Shown piece by piece: positions 18,382 through 26,903 of a DNA stretch of 64,000 nucleotides. The notes under the pieces are model-generated. The model searched no databases. It saw only the letters and a program-made list of their open reading frames with translations, and was not told the DNA's origin. The position numbers were made by a program, and so were the translations under genes. Origin of the DNA: JBFONV01 sp040779335 (lineage in GTDB: Bacteria > Pseudomonadota > Gammaproteobacteria > Enterobacterales > Alteromonadaceae); contig JBFONV010000001.1 of assembly GCA_040779335.1 (NCBI GenBank), positions 248,001-312,000 on the forward strand, given 5' to 3'. Every line of letters starts with the position of its first letter. Positions within the stretch are counted from its first letter, which is position 1.

Positions 18382-19335
18382 ATGTCAAATCAATTTTATG
18401 AAGCAACTAACTTCTTTGTTGCGACTTTTTCAGAATTGGCGTTATTGTTTATTGTCATTAGCTTAATTGTTAGTTTGGTTAATGAGTATTTACCGAATGA
18501 GAAAGTTAAAGGTATTCTTTCTGGCAACAAAGGTTATGGCGCTGCGATTTCAATTGGAGCACTGACACCCTTTTGTAGTTGTTCAACTATTCCAATGCTT
18601 GTTGGTTTGCTGAAGGCCAAAGCCCAATTTGGGCCAGTTATGGCATTCTTATTTACCTCGCCGCTACTCAATCCATTTATTGTGAGTTTGTTCTGGGTGA
18701 CCTTTGGGGTGAAAATTACTGTTCTATATGCCTTTTTTGCTATTTTGATGGCTGGAGTGTCCGGTTGGTTATTGCATTATTTCCGTTTTGAGCAATATGT
18801 TCGAGTAGAAATGCTTATAGAAAGTGAATCGGGCAAAACTAATGCTTGTGCTAGTACAAAAGCGTGTTCGGATACTGAGTCAGCCGTTAGCTCAAGCTGC
18901 TCTAATGCCGCTCCTGAAAAAGAGCCTCACATTGCATTTAGATTAATAAAAGAAACACTAAATCAGCTAAGGATTATGCTGCCCTATATGGCCTTAGGGG
19001 TTGCTGTCGGTGCTATCTTGCATGGTTTTGTGCCTACAGAACTTTTTACATCGTTTTCAGATTTTGGCTTGTTAGCGATGGTGCCATTATCAGCATTAAT
19101 AGGGGTGTTTCTTTATGTTAGAGCCTCAACCATGATACCGATTGCCGCATCTTTGATCGCTAAGGGAATGAGCATTGGTTCTGTAATGTCACTGACCATA
19201 GCGGGTGCCGGCGCCAGTTTACCTGAAATGATTATATTGAAACGTCTATTTCGTTGGCAATTATTAGCTGCGTTTACCTTTTCGGTATTTTTCACTGCCT
19301 GTATTACAGGGTTTGCAATCGAACTATTAGTATAA
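18382..19335 (+). CDS. PF03773 permease (ArsP / SO_0444 Cu-Zn efflux type)
   Basis: The ATG at 18382 is chosen for its GAGG site six bases upstream; an ATG at 18370 overlaps that site. The 317-residue permease has two bundles of membrane helices around a central loop. The first carries the family signature TPFCSCSTIPMLVGLLKA. The loop (about 148-185) is cysteine-rich: ACASTKACSD and SSSCSN. PF03773 members export trivalent organoarsenicals (ArsP) or Cu/Zn (SO_0444 group). The Cys-rich loop and the adjacent ArsR-type gene fit either, and the substrate cannot be decided from sequence. Confidence 0.88.
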   Translation: MSNQFYEATNFFVATFSELALLFIVISLIVSLVNEYLPNEKVKGILSGNKGYGAAISIGALTPFCSCSTIPMLVGLLKAKAQFGPVMAFLFTSPLLNPFIVSLFWVTFGVKITVLYAFFAILMAGVSGWLLHYFRFEQYVRVEMLIESESGKTNACASTKACSDTESAVSSSCSNAAPEKEPHIAFRLIKETLNQLRIMLPYMALGVAVGAILHGFVPTELFTSFSDFGLLAMVPLSALIGVFLYVRASTMIPIAASLIAKGMSIGSVMSLTIAGAGASLPEMIILKRLFRWQLLAAFTFSVFFTACITGFAIELLV

Positions 19336-19345
19336 GGGGATAAAA

Positions 19346-20470
19346 ATGATCAGAATTAATAGTGACTTTGAAGGCGGAGCCATTGAAGTGGTTGAAGCCA
19401 GTAATGCTTCAAACATCAAATTAAACATCGCTAAAGACAACCAATCTTGTACTCGGCAGTGGTTTTACTTTTCAGTTGAGTCACCGCTTGGTGAAACTCA
19501 TAATATTCAAATATTAAATGCTAACAAAGTTACTTTTTCATCAGCATGGGAGGGCTATCAAGTATTCGCCTCACAAGACAATGATAACTGGTCTAGAGTA
19601 GATACAAGCTTTGATGGTAATTCTTTGTCTTTTAACAATCAGCCTGGATCCGATATCACTTATTACGCCTACTTTGTGCCATATACACTGACTCGACAGC
19701 AGTCTTTTATCGAGGTAATGAGCAAGCATAGCTTCGCTGATGTTGAGACATTAACGAAGACACCACTAGGTAATTCAGTCGAGCTGCTAACGCTTGGTAA
19801 CTATGATGTAACAAAGAAAAATGTCTGGGTAATTGCCCGTCAGCACCCCGGCGAGACGATGGCACAATGGATTGCACAAGGATTAATAAGCGTGCTATGC
19901 GAGTACTATAAGTTGTCTGGTTCAGAAAATAGCTTTAATGTCTTTGTTGTATTTAACATGAATCCAGATGGTAGCATGATCGGCAATCATAGAACCAATG
20001 CGCTCGGACAGAACTTAAATCGGTGCTGGGCTTCGCCAAGTATTGAACAGTGTCCTGAGGTCTATTACGTTCAGCGAGCGATGAACGACTATGGTGTTGA
20101 TTTTTTCATTGATATACATGGCGACGAAGAAATTCCATTTAATTTTATCATGGGAAAATCTGATGACGACTCTGCCAGTAAGTTTAAATCACTACTTGCC
20201 AAATCTGAACCACGTTTCCAGCTTGAATACGACTATGACTCCTATAAAAGCGCTGAACAAACTTCTTGTTGTAGTTCGGGGTGTGGAAATGGTCAAACTG
20301 CTACCAATTATGTAGCCACCGCGTTTGGCGCGACATCGTTACTGCTTGAAGCGTCTTTTAAAGCATTACAGAACCGCCCAGAAAGTGAAACATGGGATCA
20401 TCTTGGTTGTGCAGAGTTTGGTAAGAGCATAGCGCACACTTTAGTTGCCTTTATGGATAAAAACGCCTAG
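19346..20470 (+). CDS. M14-family zinc carboxypeptidase, cytosolic (CCP-like)
   Basis: This 374-residue protein has no signal peptide. An N-terminal beta domain (1-115) is typical of cytosolic carboxypeptidases. The M14 catalytic part follows, with RQHPGETMAQWI (HxxE zinc ligands), NPDGSMIGNHRTNALGQNLNR (substrate Arg) and FIDIHGDEE (third zinc His). The catalytic Glu is in LLLEASFK. A cysteine cluster SCCSSGCGNG sits near residue 310. It begins 10 nt after the permease with its own AAGGGG site, so it belongs to the metal(loid) operon. Why a peptidase is there is unclear. Confidence 0.88.
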   Translation: MIRINSDFEGGAIEVVEASNASNIKLNIAKDNQSCTRQWFYFSVESPLGETHNIQILNANKVTFSSAWEGYQVFASQDNDNWSRVDTSFDGNSLSFNNQPGSDITYYAYFVPYTLTRQQSFIEVMSKHSFADVETLTKTPLGNSVELLTLGNYDVTKKNVWVIARQHPGETMAQWIAQGLISVLCEYYKLSGSENSFNVFVVFNMNPDGSMIGNHRTNALGQNLNRCWASPSIEQCPEVYYVQRAMNDYGVDFFIDIHGDEEIPFNFIMGKSDDDSASKFKSLLAKSEPRFQLEYDYDSYKSAEQTSCCSSGCGNGQTATNYVATAFGATSLLLEASFKALQNRPESETWDHLGCAEFGKSIAHTLVAFMDKNA

Positions 20471-20499
20471 CGCAAGTTAAGCAACACATATTTCAATAC

Positions 20500-20531
20500 A
20501 ATCAGGTTGATTTTAGATGATCAACCTGATT
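20500..20531 (+). terminator. Hairpin terminator after the carboxypeptidase gene
   Basis: AATCAGGTTGAT and ATCAACCTGATT form a perfect 12-bp stem with an 8-nt loop, 30 nt after the stop codon, followed by an A/T tract. It marks the end of the repressor-permease-peptidase operon. Confidence 0.75.
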
Positions 20532-20635
20532 ATTTAATGTATAGAAATACTCAAGCCTCTATTAAAGAGGATTTTAATAATTTATGGGGATGCTTCAGTA
20601 CCTGATCCATTTATTCTTTACTTCTTTTTGTAAAA

Positions 20636-20965
20636 CTAAATATAGTCATCTAGCACTTTTTGAATTTCGTGAAAGTGATACGGCTTAGAAATAACCCGTT
20701 GAAACTTATATTTCGCTTCAACTGAAAGGTCTCCAGTCATTAGTATTTTGGGAATGCTTTCACTAACTGATATAGCAACTTCATCGCCAGTAATATTAGG
20801 TAGTCTATAATCAATGAAAAATATATCGGGAGGAATTTCCTTACAGGCACATATCGCTTGTTCGGCATCTGTAAAAGTATGGACGGTCGTCATGTTTGAA
20901 TGGAAATATTCTGCAAAAATATCACATAATACCTTTTCATCGTCTAATAAATAAACTAATAACAT
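20636..20965 (-). CDS. Single-domain response regulator (receiver only)
   Basis: These 109 residues form one REC domain: acidic pair DDE near residue 8, phospho-acceptor in FFIDYRLP near 51, Thr in ILMTGD, and Lys in VISKPYHF. There is no output domain. It starts 3 nt after the histidine kinase stop on the same strand, so it is its cognate partner and probably passes the phosphate on or acts by protein contact, CheY-like. Confidence 0.92.
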   Translation of the reverse strand: MLLVYLLDDEKVLCDIFAEYFHSNMTTVHTFTDAEQAICACKEIPPDIFFIDYRLPNITGDEVAISVSESIPKILMTGDLSVEAKYKFQRVISKPYHFHEIQKVLDDYI

Positions 20966-20968
20966 CGG

Positions 20969-22789
20969 TTATATTTCCTTATATCGTTTAAAAACAATGG
21001 TAAAACATGTGTTGGGCATATTCGTATCGACGTAGATAGAAGCGTTGTGAGTATCTAATATACCTTTGGTTATCGATAGCCCTAACCCAGTGCCTTGGCC
21101 TACAGGTTTTGTCGTGTAAAAGGGAGTGAATAGATTACCTAACTTTTCGTTTGAAATTCCTTTGCCTGAATCTATAATTTTTAAAGTTACACTGTCATCG
21201 TCACTTGCTTGTTTGATCTTAATCCATTTCTCTTTATCAAATTTTACCGCATCAATTGAATTGCTGATCAAATTTATCAATACTTGTTCAATTTCAACTT
21301 CGCAACAGAAAATTGGTGCGCTGTCAGTGTATTCAAATATAATATGCACGTTGTGCCTATTGGTTTTAGATTTTGTTAATACTAACGTTTCATTGACTAT
21401 CCTATTTAAATTGCACATAGAAAAATGCTGTTTTTTATCGGAACGAGAAAATTTTTTCAAACCATTAATTATATGTGAAATTCTCTCACAAGATTTGTTT
21501 ATATCATTAAGTTTTGAGACTAATTTGCTAGGATTGTCAACGTATCGAAACATGAGCTGAGATGAAGCATATATAGCTGTGAGTGGGTTATTTATTTCGT
21601 GTGCAATACCTGCTGACATCTCACCTAAAGAAGCTAGTTTAGAGTTTTGTATACTCAGTGCCCTTTGACGTTCTAACTCAATTTCTGCTTTTTTACGGGA
21701 GTCAATATCTTGAATCGTTCCAGAAAGAGAAACTACTTTTTCATCCCTATAATTGGCTTGCCCAGTTGTTAATACCCAAAACACTTTTCCCTTCTTCGTT
21801 TTAGCTTGTAATTCTAGTTCATAAGATTGGCCATGTGAAATGGCCCTGTTTACAGCCATCTCTATAAGAGGTTGATGTTCTTCTGTAAACAATACTAATC
21901 CTTCTGGGAGTGTTGGTTTTTGATTTGACCCTTTGACCACCTCTAGTATATTAAATGTTTCATCAGTCCATGTTAACTCGCCACTTTTAACATTGAGCTC
22001 CCACCCTCCAACTTTAGCTATTTTTCCAGTTTCATTTAATATATGTAACGTTTTGTGTAATTGATTCTTTATGTTTACGTGTGTGGTGGTGTCAAAACTA
22101 ATACCAAGATAATTGATTATGTTTTTGTTGAGATCAAAGATAGGTGTAATAACACTTTGCACATAGTAGTGCTCTCCATTCTTATTTTTATTTTCTATTA
22201 AGCCAGACCATGTTTTTCCGCTCGAAATCGTCTTCCATAATTCTCTGAAAAACATTTTTGAGTGTGTGCCGGAATTGATGACCCGATGGTGATTACCTTT
22301 TAATTCATCACTCGAGTAACCACTCACGTTAATAAAATTATCATTTACCTGAGTAATAATTCCTTTGTCATCGGTGAGGGCTACTATTGCTTCATTATTG
22401 AGTGCTTTTTCAATTTGCGACGATTTGTTTTTAGAATTTCTTTCTTTGGTCACGTCTCTTGCCGTAGCAAAAACAAGTTCACTATTGAGGTCTTTCATTG
22501 CAGACCAAGATAACATCAAGTAATGGCCATCGGCGTGTCGATATCTATTTTCGAAATTAACTGTCTTTTTTAGCTGGTCTAACTGCTTAAGCTCATTAAT
22601 TGTTTTTATTAAATCAAGAGGATGAATGAAGTTAGTATATGGCTGAGATAGCAAGGTTTGTTTTTTGTACCCTAGTGCACCGCAAAAAGCACCATTTATA
22701 TCTTGAAAGAAACCGTTAGACGCTGCTATACAGCATAGGTCTAATGAAAGTTCAAAAAATTGATGATAGATATCGGGCTGCCGTGACAT
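20969..22789 (-). CDS. Multi-PAS histidine kinase
   Basis: The 606 residues contain no membrane helix. Three PAS domains (about 5-118, 125-245, 255-372; the second with NDNFINVSGYSSDELKGNHHRVINSG, Aer-like) are followed by a HisKA dimerisation helix with GEMSAGIAHEINNPLTAIY. The HATPase has N-box LINLISNSIDAV, G1 DSGKGISNE and G2 GTGLGLSI. The enzyme is a cytoplasmic sensor, and the Aer-like PAS could hold flavin or heme. It is co-transcribed with the receiver protein that follows. Confidence 0.93.
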   Translation of the reverse strand: MSRQPDIYHQFFELSLDLCCIAASNGFFQDINGAFCGALGYKKQTLLSQPYTNFIHPLDLIKTINELKQLDQLKKTVNFENRYRHADGHYLMLSWSAMKDLNSELVFATARDVTKERNSKNKSSQIEKALNNEAIVALTDDKGIITQVNDNFINVSGYSSDELKGNHHRVINSGTHSKMFFRELWKTISSGKTWSGLIENKNKNGEHYYVQSVITPIFDLNKNIINYLGISFDTTTHVNIKNQLHKTLHILNETGKIAKVGGWELNVKSGELTWTDETFNILEVVKGSNQKPTLPEGLVLFTEEHQPLIEMAVNRAISHGQSYELELQAKTKKGKVFWVLTTGQANYRDEKVVSLSGTIQDIDSRKKAEIELERQRALSIQNSKLASLGEMSAGIAHEINNPLTAIYASSQLMFRYVDNPSKLVSKLNDINKSCERISHIINGLKKFSRSDKKQHFSMCNLNRIVNETLVLTKSKTNRHNVHIIFEYTDSAPIFCCEVEIEQVLINLISNSIDAVKFDKEKWIKIKQASDDDSVTLKIIDSGKGISNEKLGNLFTPFYTTKPVGQGTGLGLSITKGILDTHNASIYVDTNMPNTCFTIVFKRYKEI

Positions 22790-23180
22790 ATTTTAATCCA
22801 TAAAAAATCATATCCTTGTAAAAATAATAAATTTAAGTAAATAAATTTATTATTTTTAAATTAGTTGCAAAGAGCCAAATAATCAAAAAATAATTGAATA
22901 TTAATTCTCTAAAAATTAAACAGTTCCAAAATAGTAGCTACGATAGTTCGACCATGTAATGTATTGTTTTTCTGCTGATTTTGTCACTATTACCAATATT
23001 AATGTGATGAATAATGTCCTATAGACAAAGGCATTTTTATAAGTTTTTGTAATAAACCTAATAAAATTAATTATTTTTTAATTTCTTGCGTAATTGAAAA
23101 TTTGTCATATGTTTAAATTGCGGGTGTTTGCATGATATACAAATTTCTCGTGCATAATATATGAGTGCAAGGATGCGATA
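22790..23180. other. AT-rich intergenic region with a long AT-only inverted repeat
   Basis: AAAATAATAAATTTA (22821-22835) and TAAATTTATTATTTT (22842-22856) form a 15-bp perfect stem with a 6-nt loop, in what would be the leader of the kinase mRNA. No other gene or RNA is recognisable. The region also carries promoter-like AT-rich sequence before the STAS relic. Confidence 0.5.
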
Positions 23181-23449
23181 ATGATTAAGTTACCTACTGA
23201 TTTAAACACCACACAAGTTGACGAATATAAATCAAAATTTATTGAGTATGTCGACGAGCATGAAAATATTGAAGTTTCTGACCGCGATGTAGAAGGCATC
23301 GATACCATAGATTTTAAATTACTCCCCCTCTTTTGTTATATATATCAACGTCAAAAATGATACACATTCAATTGAATGTTCAGTCGTTAATTATGCGCTA
23401 TTGCGCTAAAAGAATAGGCATTAAAGTGGAGTCATTTACCAATTTTTAA
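23181..23449 (+). pseudogene. STAS-domain protein, frameshifted
   Basis: The gene has a good AAGGA site and an ATG at 23181. The first frame gives MIKLPTDLNTTQVDEY through DTIDFKLLPLFCYIYQRQK and stops at 23358. Shifting frame continues with NDTHSIECSVVNYALLR, and shifting again gives CAKRIGIKVESFTNF and a stop at 23447-23449. The three pieces together make a complete STAS domain of about 90 residues. Two frameshifts (or two sequencing errors) break it. Intact relatives are found beside chemotaxis-type response regulators, as here. Confidence 0.75.
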
Positions 23450-23772
23450 TAAATGAATACTGAACCTGAAATTAGAAGTATAAAGGTCGTTAGCCGCCTT
23501 TGTGAGCCGTGTAACTATGAACAAAAGGTAGTTCAGTTAAAACTATTGATACTTAATCAGTAAGTGAATTGATGATTTTATGAAGACGGATTCTTGATAA
23601 ACATAAATTTTTTAAGCAGAAGAAAAGAATGAAGATAAACACAAGTAACCCGATGCTTCTCTTTGTTCTTAAGTGTTAAGGAAAAATATTACGTGACCTT
23701 GAGTAAGTGGAGATGTAACAAGAAATAGTATTATTTTTTTAATTTATTAATTTAACAAGGATTTTATTTAAT
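23450..23772. other. Intergenic region before the REC protein gene
   Basis: This is 323 bp of AT-rich sequence with stops in all frames. I see only likely promoter sequence near the end (TATTATTTTTTTAATTTATT) and AACAAGGA as the ribosome-binding site of the next gene. Confidence 0.55.
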
Positions 23773-24933
23773 ATGTCTAAACCTTCGATATTAATCATTG
23801 ATGATGATTATGGCTACCTTGAATTGCTTCAAGAGGCATTAGAAAATGAATTCGACATTAGTGCGGCTGACAGTATCCATAAAGCTGAACGCTACGTTGA
23901 AGAAACCGAGTTATTCGATATTGCACTTGTTGATGAGCATATTGGTAGTGATAAAGGATCAGATTGGATCAAAGATAAAGTTGAAGATAACAGTGTTGCG
24001 ACATCGTTTGTTTTATATTCAGGCTTAGCAACAGAAGAGGCAATACTAAAAGGGTTAGAGTGTGGGGCAGATGATTTCTTGTCAAAACCAATTTCTTTAT
24101 TAACTCTAAGTAAAAAATTAAACAAATTAATTGACTACCAAGATAAAGTTCATCACTTCGAAAGTGAAATTTACTCCAAAGATAAAGTTATCCATATTTC
24201 TATGGCTCAAGCGTCAAAATATGGCAGCTGTATGCAATTGACTTCTCGGTTAAACCAATGCTTTACAATTGAAAGAATTAGGGACGAAGTTTTTTCCTAT
24301 TTATATAGTATGAGTTTACATGGCTGTATTGCTTTCTATCCTCTAAATGAATCACCATCTTTTTTTAGTTCCAAGCAAGGTTTCTGCTCTCCTGTAGAAA
24401 TTGGAGTTATGGAGTTATTAAAAATCAAACCACGTTTATATCGTTTTGGTACGCGCACTATCTTTAATCATCCTCTAGTTTCAATATTAATTCTCAACCT
24501 TGAAGATGGAACAACAGATACTGATATTTACATCGACGCATTAGCATCTGTTATCGAGTGCATTGGTGCCAGAATGGAGTTTATCACCTATAAAAATTCG
24601 CTTGTAGACGTACAAGGTCAAATTCAGATGGCCGTTCAAAGAACGAAAAAAATGATAGAAATATCTAAACATCATAATCAAGAAGTCATGAATGAAATTG
24701 TTCAAAATATAGGGATGAGTTTTCATGTTCTAGACATGAGTATGGAACAAGAAGAATATTTGACGGAGCTCGTCCACAACGCCCTTAAAAAGCATACCCA
24801 AGATGATATTATTTTTATGGAAGTAAGTCAGCTTTTAGACAATGCATTAGAAAGTGTGGATAAATTAAAATCGTTAAATTGTAATCAAAGCGCGTCAGAT
24901 GAAGTTGTTTATGATGAGGATGTGCTATTTTGA
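23773..24933 (+). CDS. Response regulator with an unrecognised C-terminal domain
   Basis: This 386-residue protein starts with a receiver domain (about 1-120; DDD near residue 10, IALVDEHIG as acceptor, VLYSG, FLSKP). The following ~260 residues are not a known DNA-binding or enzymatic output that I can name. They look GAF-like in part (RLNQCFTIERIRDEVFSYL, CIAFYPL) with a helical C-terminus. Its stop overlaps the TTG start of the hybrid kinase by 4 nt, so both are translationally coupled. The frameshifted STAS gene lies upstream. Confidence 0.85.
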   Translation: MSKPSILIIDDDYGYLELLQEALENEFDISAADSIHKAERYVEETELFDIALVDEHIGSDKGSDWIKDKVEDNSVATSFVLYSGLATEEAILKGLECGADDFLSKPISLLTLSKKLNKLIDYQDKVHHFESEIYSKDKVIHISMAQASKYGSCMQLTSRLNQCFTIERIRDEVFSYLYSMSLHGCIAFYPLNESPSFFSSKQGFCSPVEIGVMELLKIKPRLYRFGTRTIFNHPLVSILILNLEDGTTDTDIYIDALASVIECIGARMEFITYKNSLVDVQGQIQMAVQRTKKMIEISKHHNQEVMNEIVQNIGMSFHVLDMSMEQEEYLTELVHNALKKHTQDDIIFMEVSQLLDNALESVDKLKSLNCNQSASDEVVYDEDVLF

Positions 24934-26711
24934 AAAGATTAGAGTATGAATCATTGAATGAACGATTGAATTGCTCTGGGCATTGGCACTTTGATTTTGC
25001 GACAAAAGCAATCTTTTGGTCTGAGGGGATATACAAAATACATGGAGTAGAGTCAGGAGAGTTTAATCCGACGTTAGAATGTTTAAGTTCATTCTACTCT
25101 CAGTTCGAATTGGAGAGTATCAAAAAAACGATTGTTAAATCTATCGAAGGAAAAAGTCTAATACAACATAAAACTATATTGACTCAACCCAATGGAAAAC
25201 GAGTCAAAGTTGAGTGTATAGGTGAGGTTGAGTTTGATGCAGATGGAAACGCTATTTGTCTTTTGGGGGTAATGAAAAATATAACTAATCAAGAGGACAT
25301 TTTTGAGAAGTTAAAACTTCTATCAATGGTTAATTACACAATCAAAGTTCCTATTTTTTTTATTAATGAGAAAGATAATATTGTGTTCCTCGATTTGTGT
25401 CCTCAATTAAGTAATGAGAGCTCTGCATTATTTAATCATATTAATTTTAGTATTACCGATTATTTGGCGTTTAAAAAAAAGGCGAAAAAGTCAGGGCAGA
25501 TTAAAAGAAGCTCTATTAGCTTTGATAATTATAACTCAGTATTTGATTTGTCGGTTACCTACGAAGCTGATGAAGGTATTTATATATGGATAGTAGAAAA
25601 TGTCACAGAAGCATTTAGGAAGGATCAGCAACAAATTATTAGTAATCGTCTGGCTCTATTAGGAAATACGTTTGGTAATGTTTCTCACGATATAAATAAT
25701 GTTCTGGGTGTCGCTTTAGGGGCGATTGAAATGTTAGAGATTAAAGTTTCACAGGGTGAAAAAGATATTTCGAATTATATTGACAGAGTAAAAAATGCTA
25801 TCGATAAAGGTAAGGATGTTACAGGAAGATTACTTGCATTTACTCGTAAGCCAACAGTAAAAGTTATTGAATTTGATCCTATAGAAGAGATAAAAGAAAA
25901 CAAACATCTTTTTAAGCAATTATTACTAACTACTATCGATTTCAAATTTAATTTTAACAACGTAAAGTGTCGCATTCACTTCCCTCAAGGAGAGTTCATT
26001 AATATCTTGCTAAATCTTGTACTCAATGCTCAAGATGCTATTCGAGAACAAGGCTTAATAGGGCAAATAGTTGTATCAACTAATATTAATGAATTAGGCA
26101 GACTGGAGGTAAATGTCAAAGATAGTGGTATAGGTATTGAAGATGAAAAATTGTCTCGTATTTTTGACCCTTTTTACAGCAGCAAGTCTGTTAATAAAGG
26201 CAATGGAATTGGCTTAGCAAATGTTTATAACACAATGTACAAGCATAATGGTGAAATTAGAGTTTCAGGAACCTCTGATTTAGGGGGGGCAGAGTTTGTT
26301 TTAATATTTAAATGTGACATAGATATTAAGCCTTCCGGTAATATAGAAAGAAAAGTTGAACATTTGAATATTAAAACGAAATCCGTTTTAATTCTTGATG
26401 ATGAAAAAAGCATAGCTGAATTCATTGCTTTATATTTAAATAGTAAAGGGGCGAACACAACTCATGTTTCAACCAAAAAGGATTTGGTAAAGCAATTATC
26501 TTTATCAAAAGAATACGATATTTTTATCACCGATATGATACTGCCTGATATTTCGGGAAGAGAAGCTGTTGGCCTTGTCTTAGATAAGTACCCTGATATT
26601 AAAGTGTATTCAATTAGTGGTTACATTGCGGAAGAAGATAAAATGTGGACGTATCCTGTATTACGTAAACCATTTAATTCAAAGGAATTAGCCACGTTTC
26701 TGTCTAATTAA
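24930..26711 (+). CDS. PAS hybrid histidine kinase with C-terminal receiver
   Basis: The 593 residues begin at a TTG that overlaps the preceding TGA (TTGA). A PAS_3 domain (about 15-115; GHWHFDFATKAIFWSEGIYKIHG) precedes a weak second PAS. The HisKA has GNVSHDINNVLGVALGAIEML, and the HATPase has NLVLNAQDAI, DSGIGIEDEK and GNGIGLANVY. The C-terminal REC is at about 475-590 (LILDDE, FITDMILPD, LRKPFN). No membrane helices are present. With its coupled response regulator it forms a cytoplasmic phosphorelay. Confidence 0.92.
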   Translation: MKRLEYESLNERLNCSGHWHFDFATKAIFWSEGIYKIHGVESGEFNPTLECLSSFYSQFELESIKKTIVKSIEGKSLIQHKTILTQPNGKRVKVECIGEVEFDADGNAICLLGVMKNITNQEDIFEKLKLLSMVNYTIKVPIFFINEKDNIVFLDLCPQLSNESSALFNHINFSITDYLAFKKKAKKSGQIKRSSISFDNYNSVFDLSVTYEADEGIYIWIVENVTEAFRKDQQQIISNRLALLGNTFGNVSHDINNVLGVALGAIEMLEIKVSQGEKDISNYIDRVKNAIDKGKDVTGRLLAFTRKPTVKVIEFDPIEEIKENKHLFKQLLLTTIDFKFNFNNVKCRIHFPQGEFINILLNLVLNAQDAIREQGLIGQIVVSTNINELGRLEVNVKDSGIGIEDEKLSRIFDPFYSSKSVNKGNGIGLANVYNTMYKHNGEIRVSGTSDLGGAEFVLIFKCDIDIKPSGNIERKVEHLNIKTKSVLILDDEKSIAEFIALYLNSKGANTTHVSTKKDLVKQLSLSKEYDIFITDMILPDISGREAVGLVLDKYPDIKVYSISGYIAEEDKMWTYPVLRKPFNSKELATFLSN

Positions 26712-26740
26712 ATGAACCTGTAAGGTATTTGGTGTAACTG

Positions 26741-26844
26741 CTAAATAAAACCTTTGATATTAATAAAGGGAGTTAATGTATGTTTGTTAGTAATACCGAA
26801 GAAATGTGCGGCAAAACCATTACCTCTTGTGTAGGGTTCTGACT
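26741..26844 (+). pseudogene. Truncated 5' copy of ybjQ (direct repeat of 31731-31838)
   Basis: The stretch aligns with the leader and first codons of the intact ybjQ at 31779. Both share AAACCTTT, GTTAATGTATGTTTGTTA and GAAGAAATG. Here it encodes only MFVSNTEEMCGKTITSCVGF before a stop, against MFVTNTEEMHGKTITTCLGV in the intact gene. Similarity includes the ribosome-binding region and is about 80 percent by eye. The two copies flank the AraC-ABC block in direct orientation. Confidence 0.8.
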
Positions 26845-26903
26845 TTTCTATAAAGTATCTGATATAGTGCACTTACTTAGTATTTACCTTCTAAATTATT
26901 GCT

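Noticed and set aside
21126..21560. 144-codon plus-strand ORF
   Set aside because: It lies wholly antisense to the HisKA/HATPase part of the PAS kinase and shows no domain.
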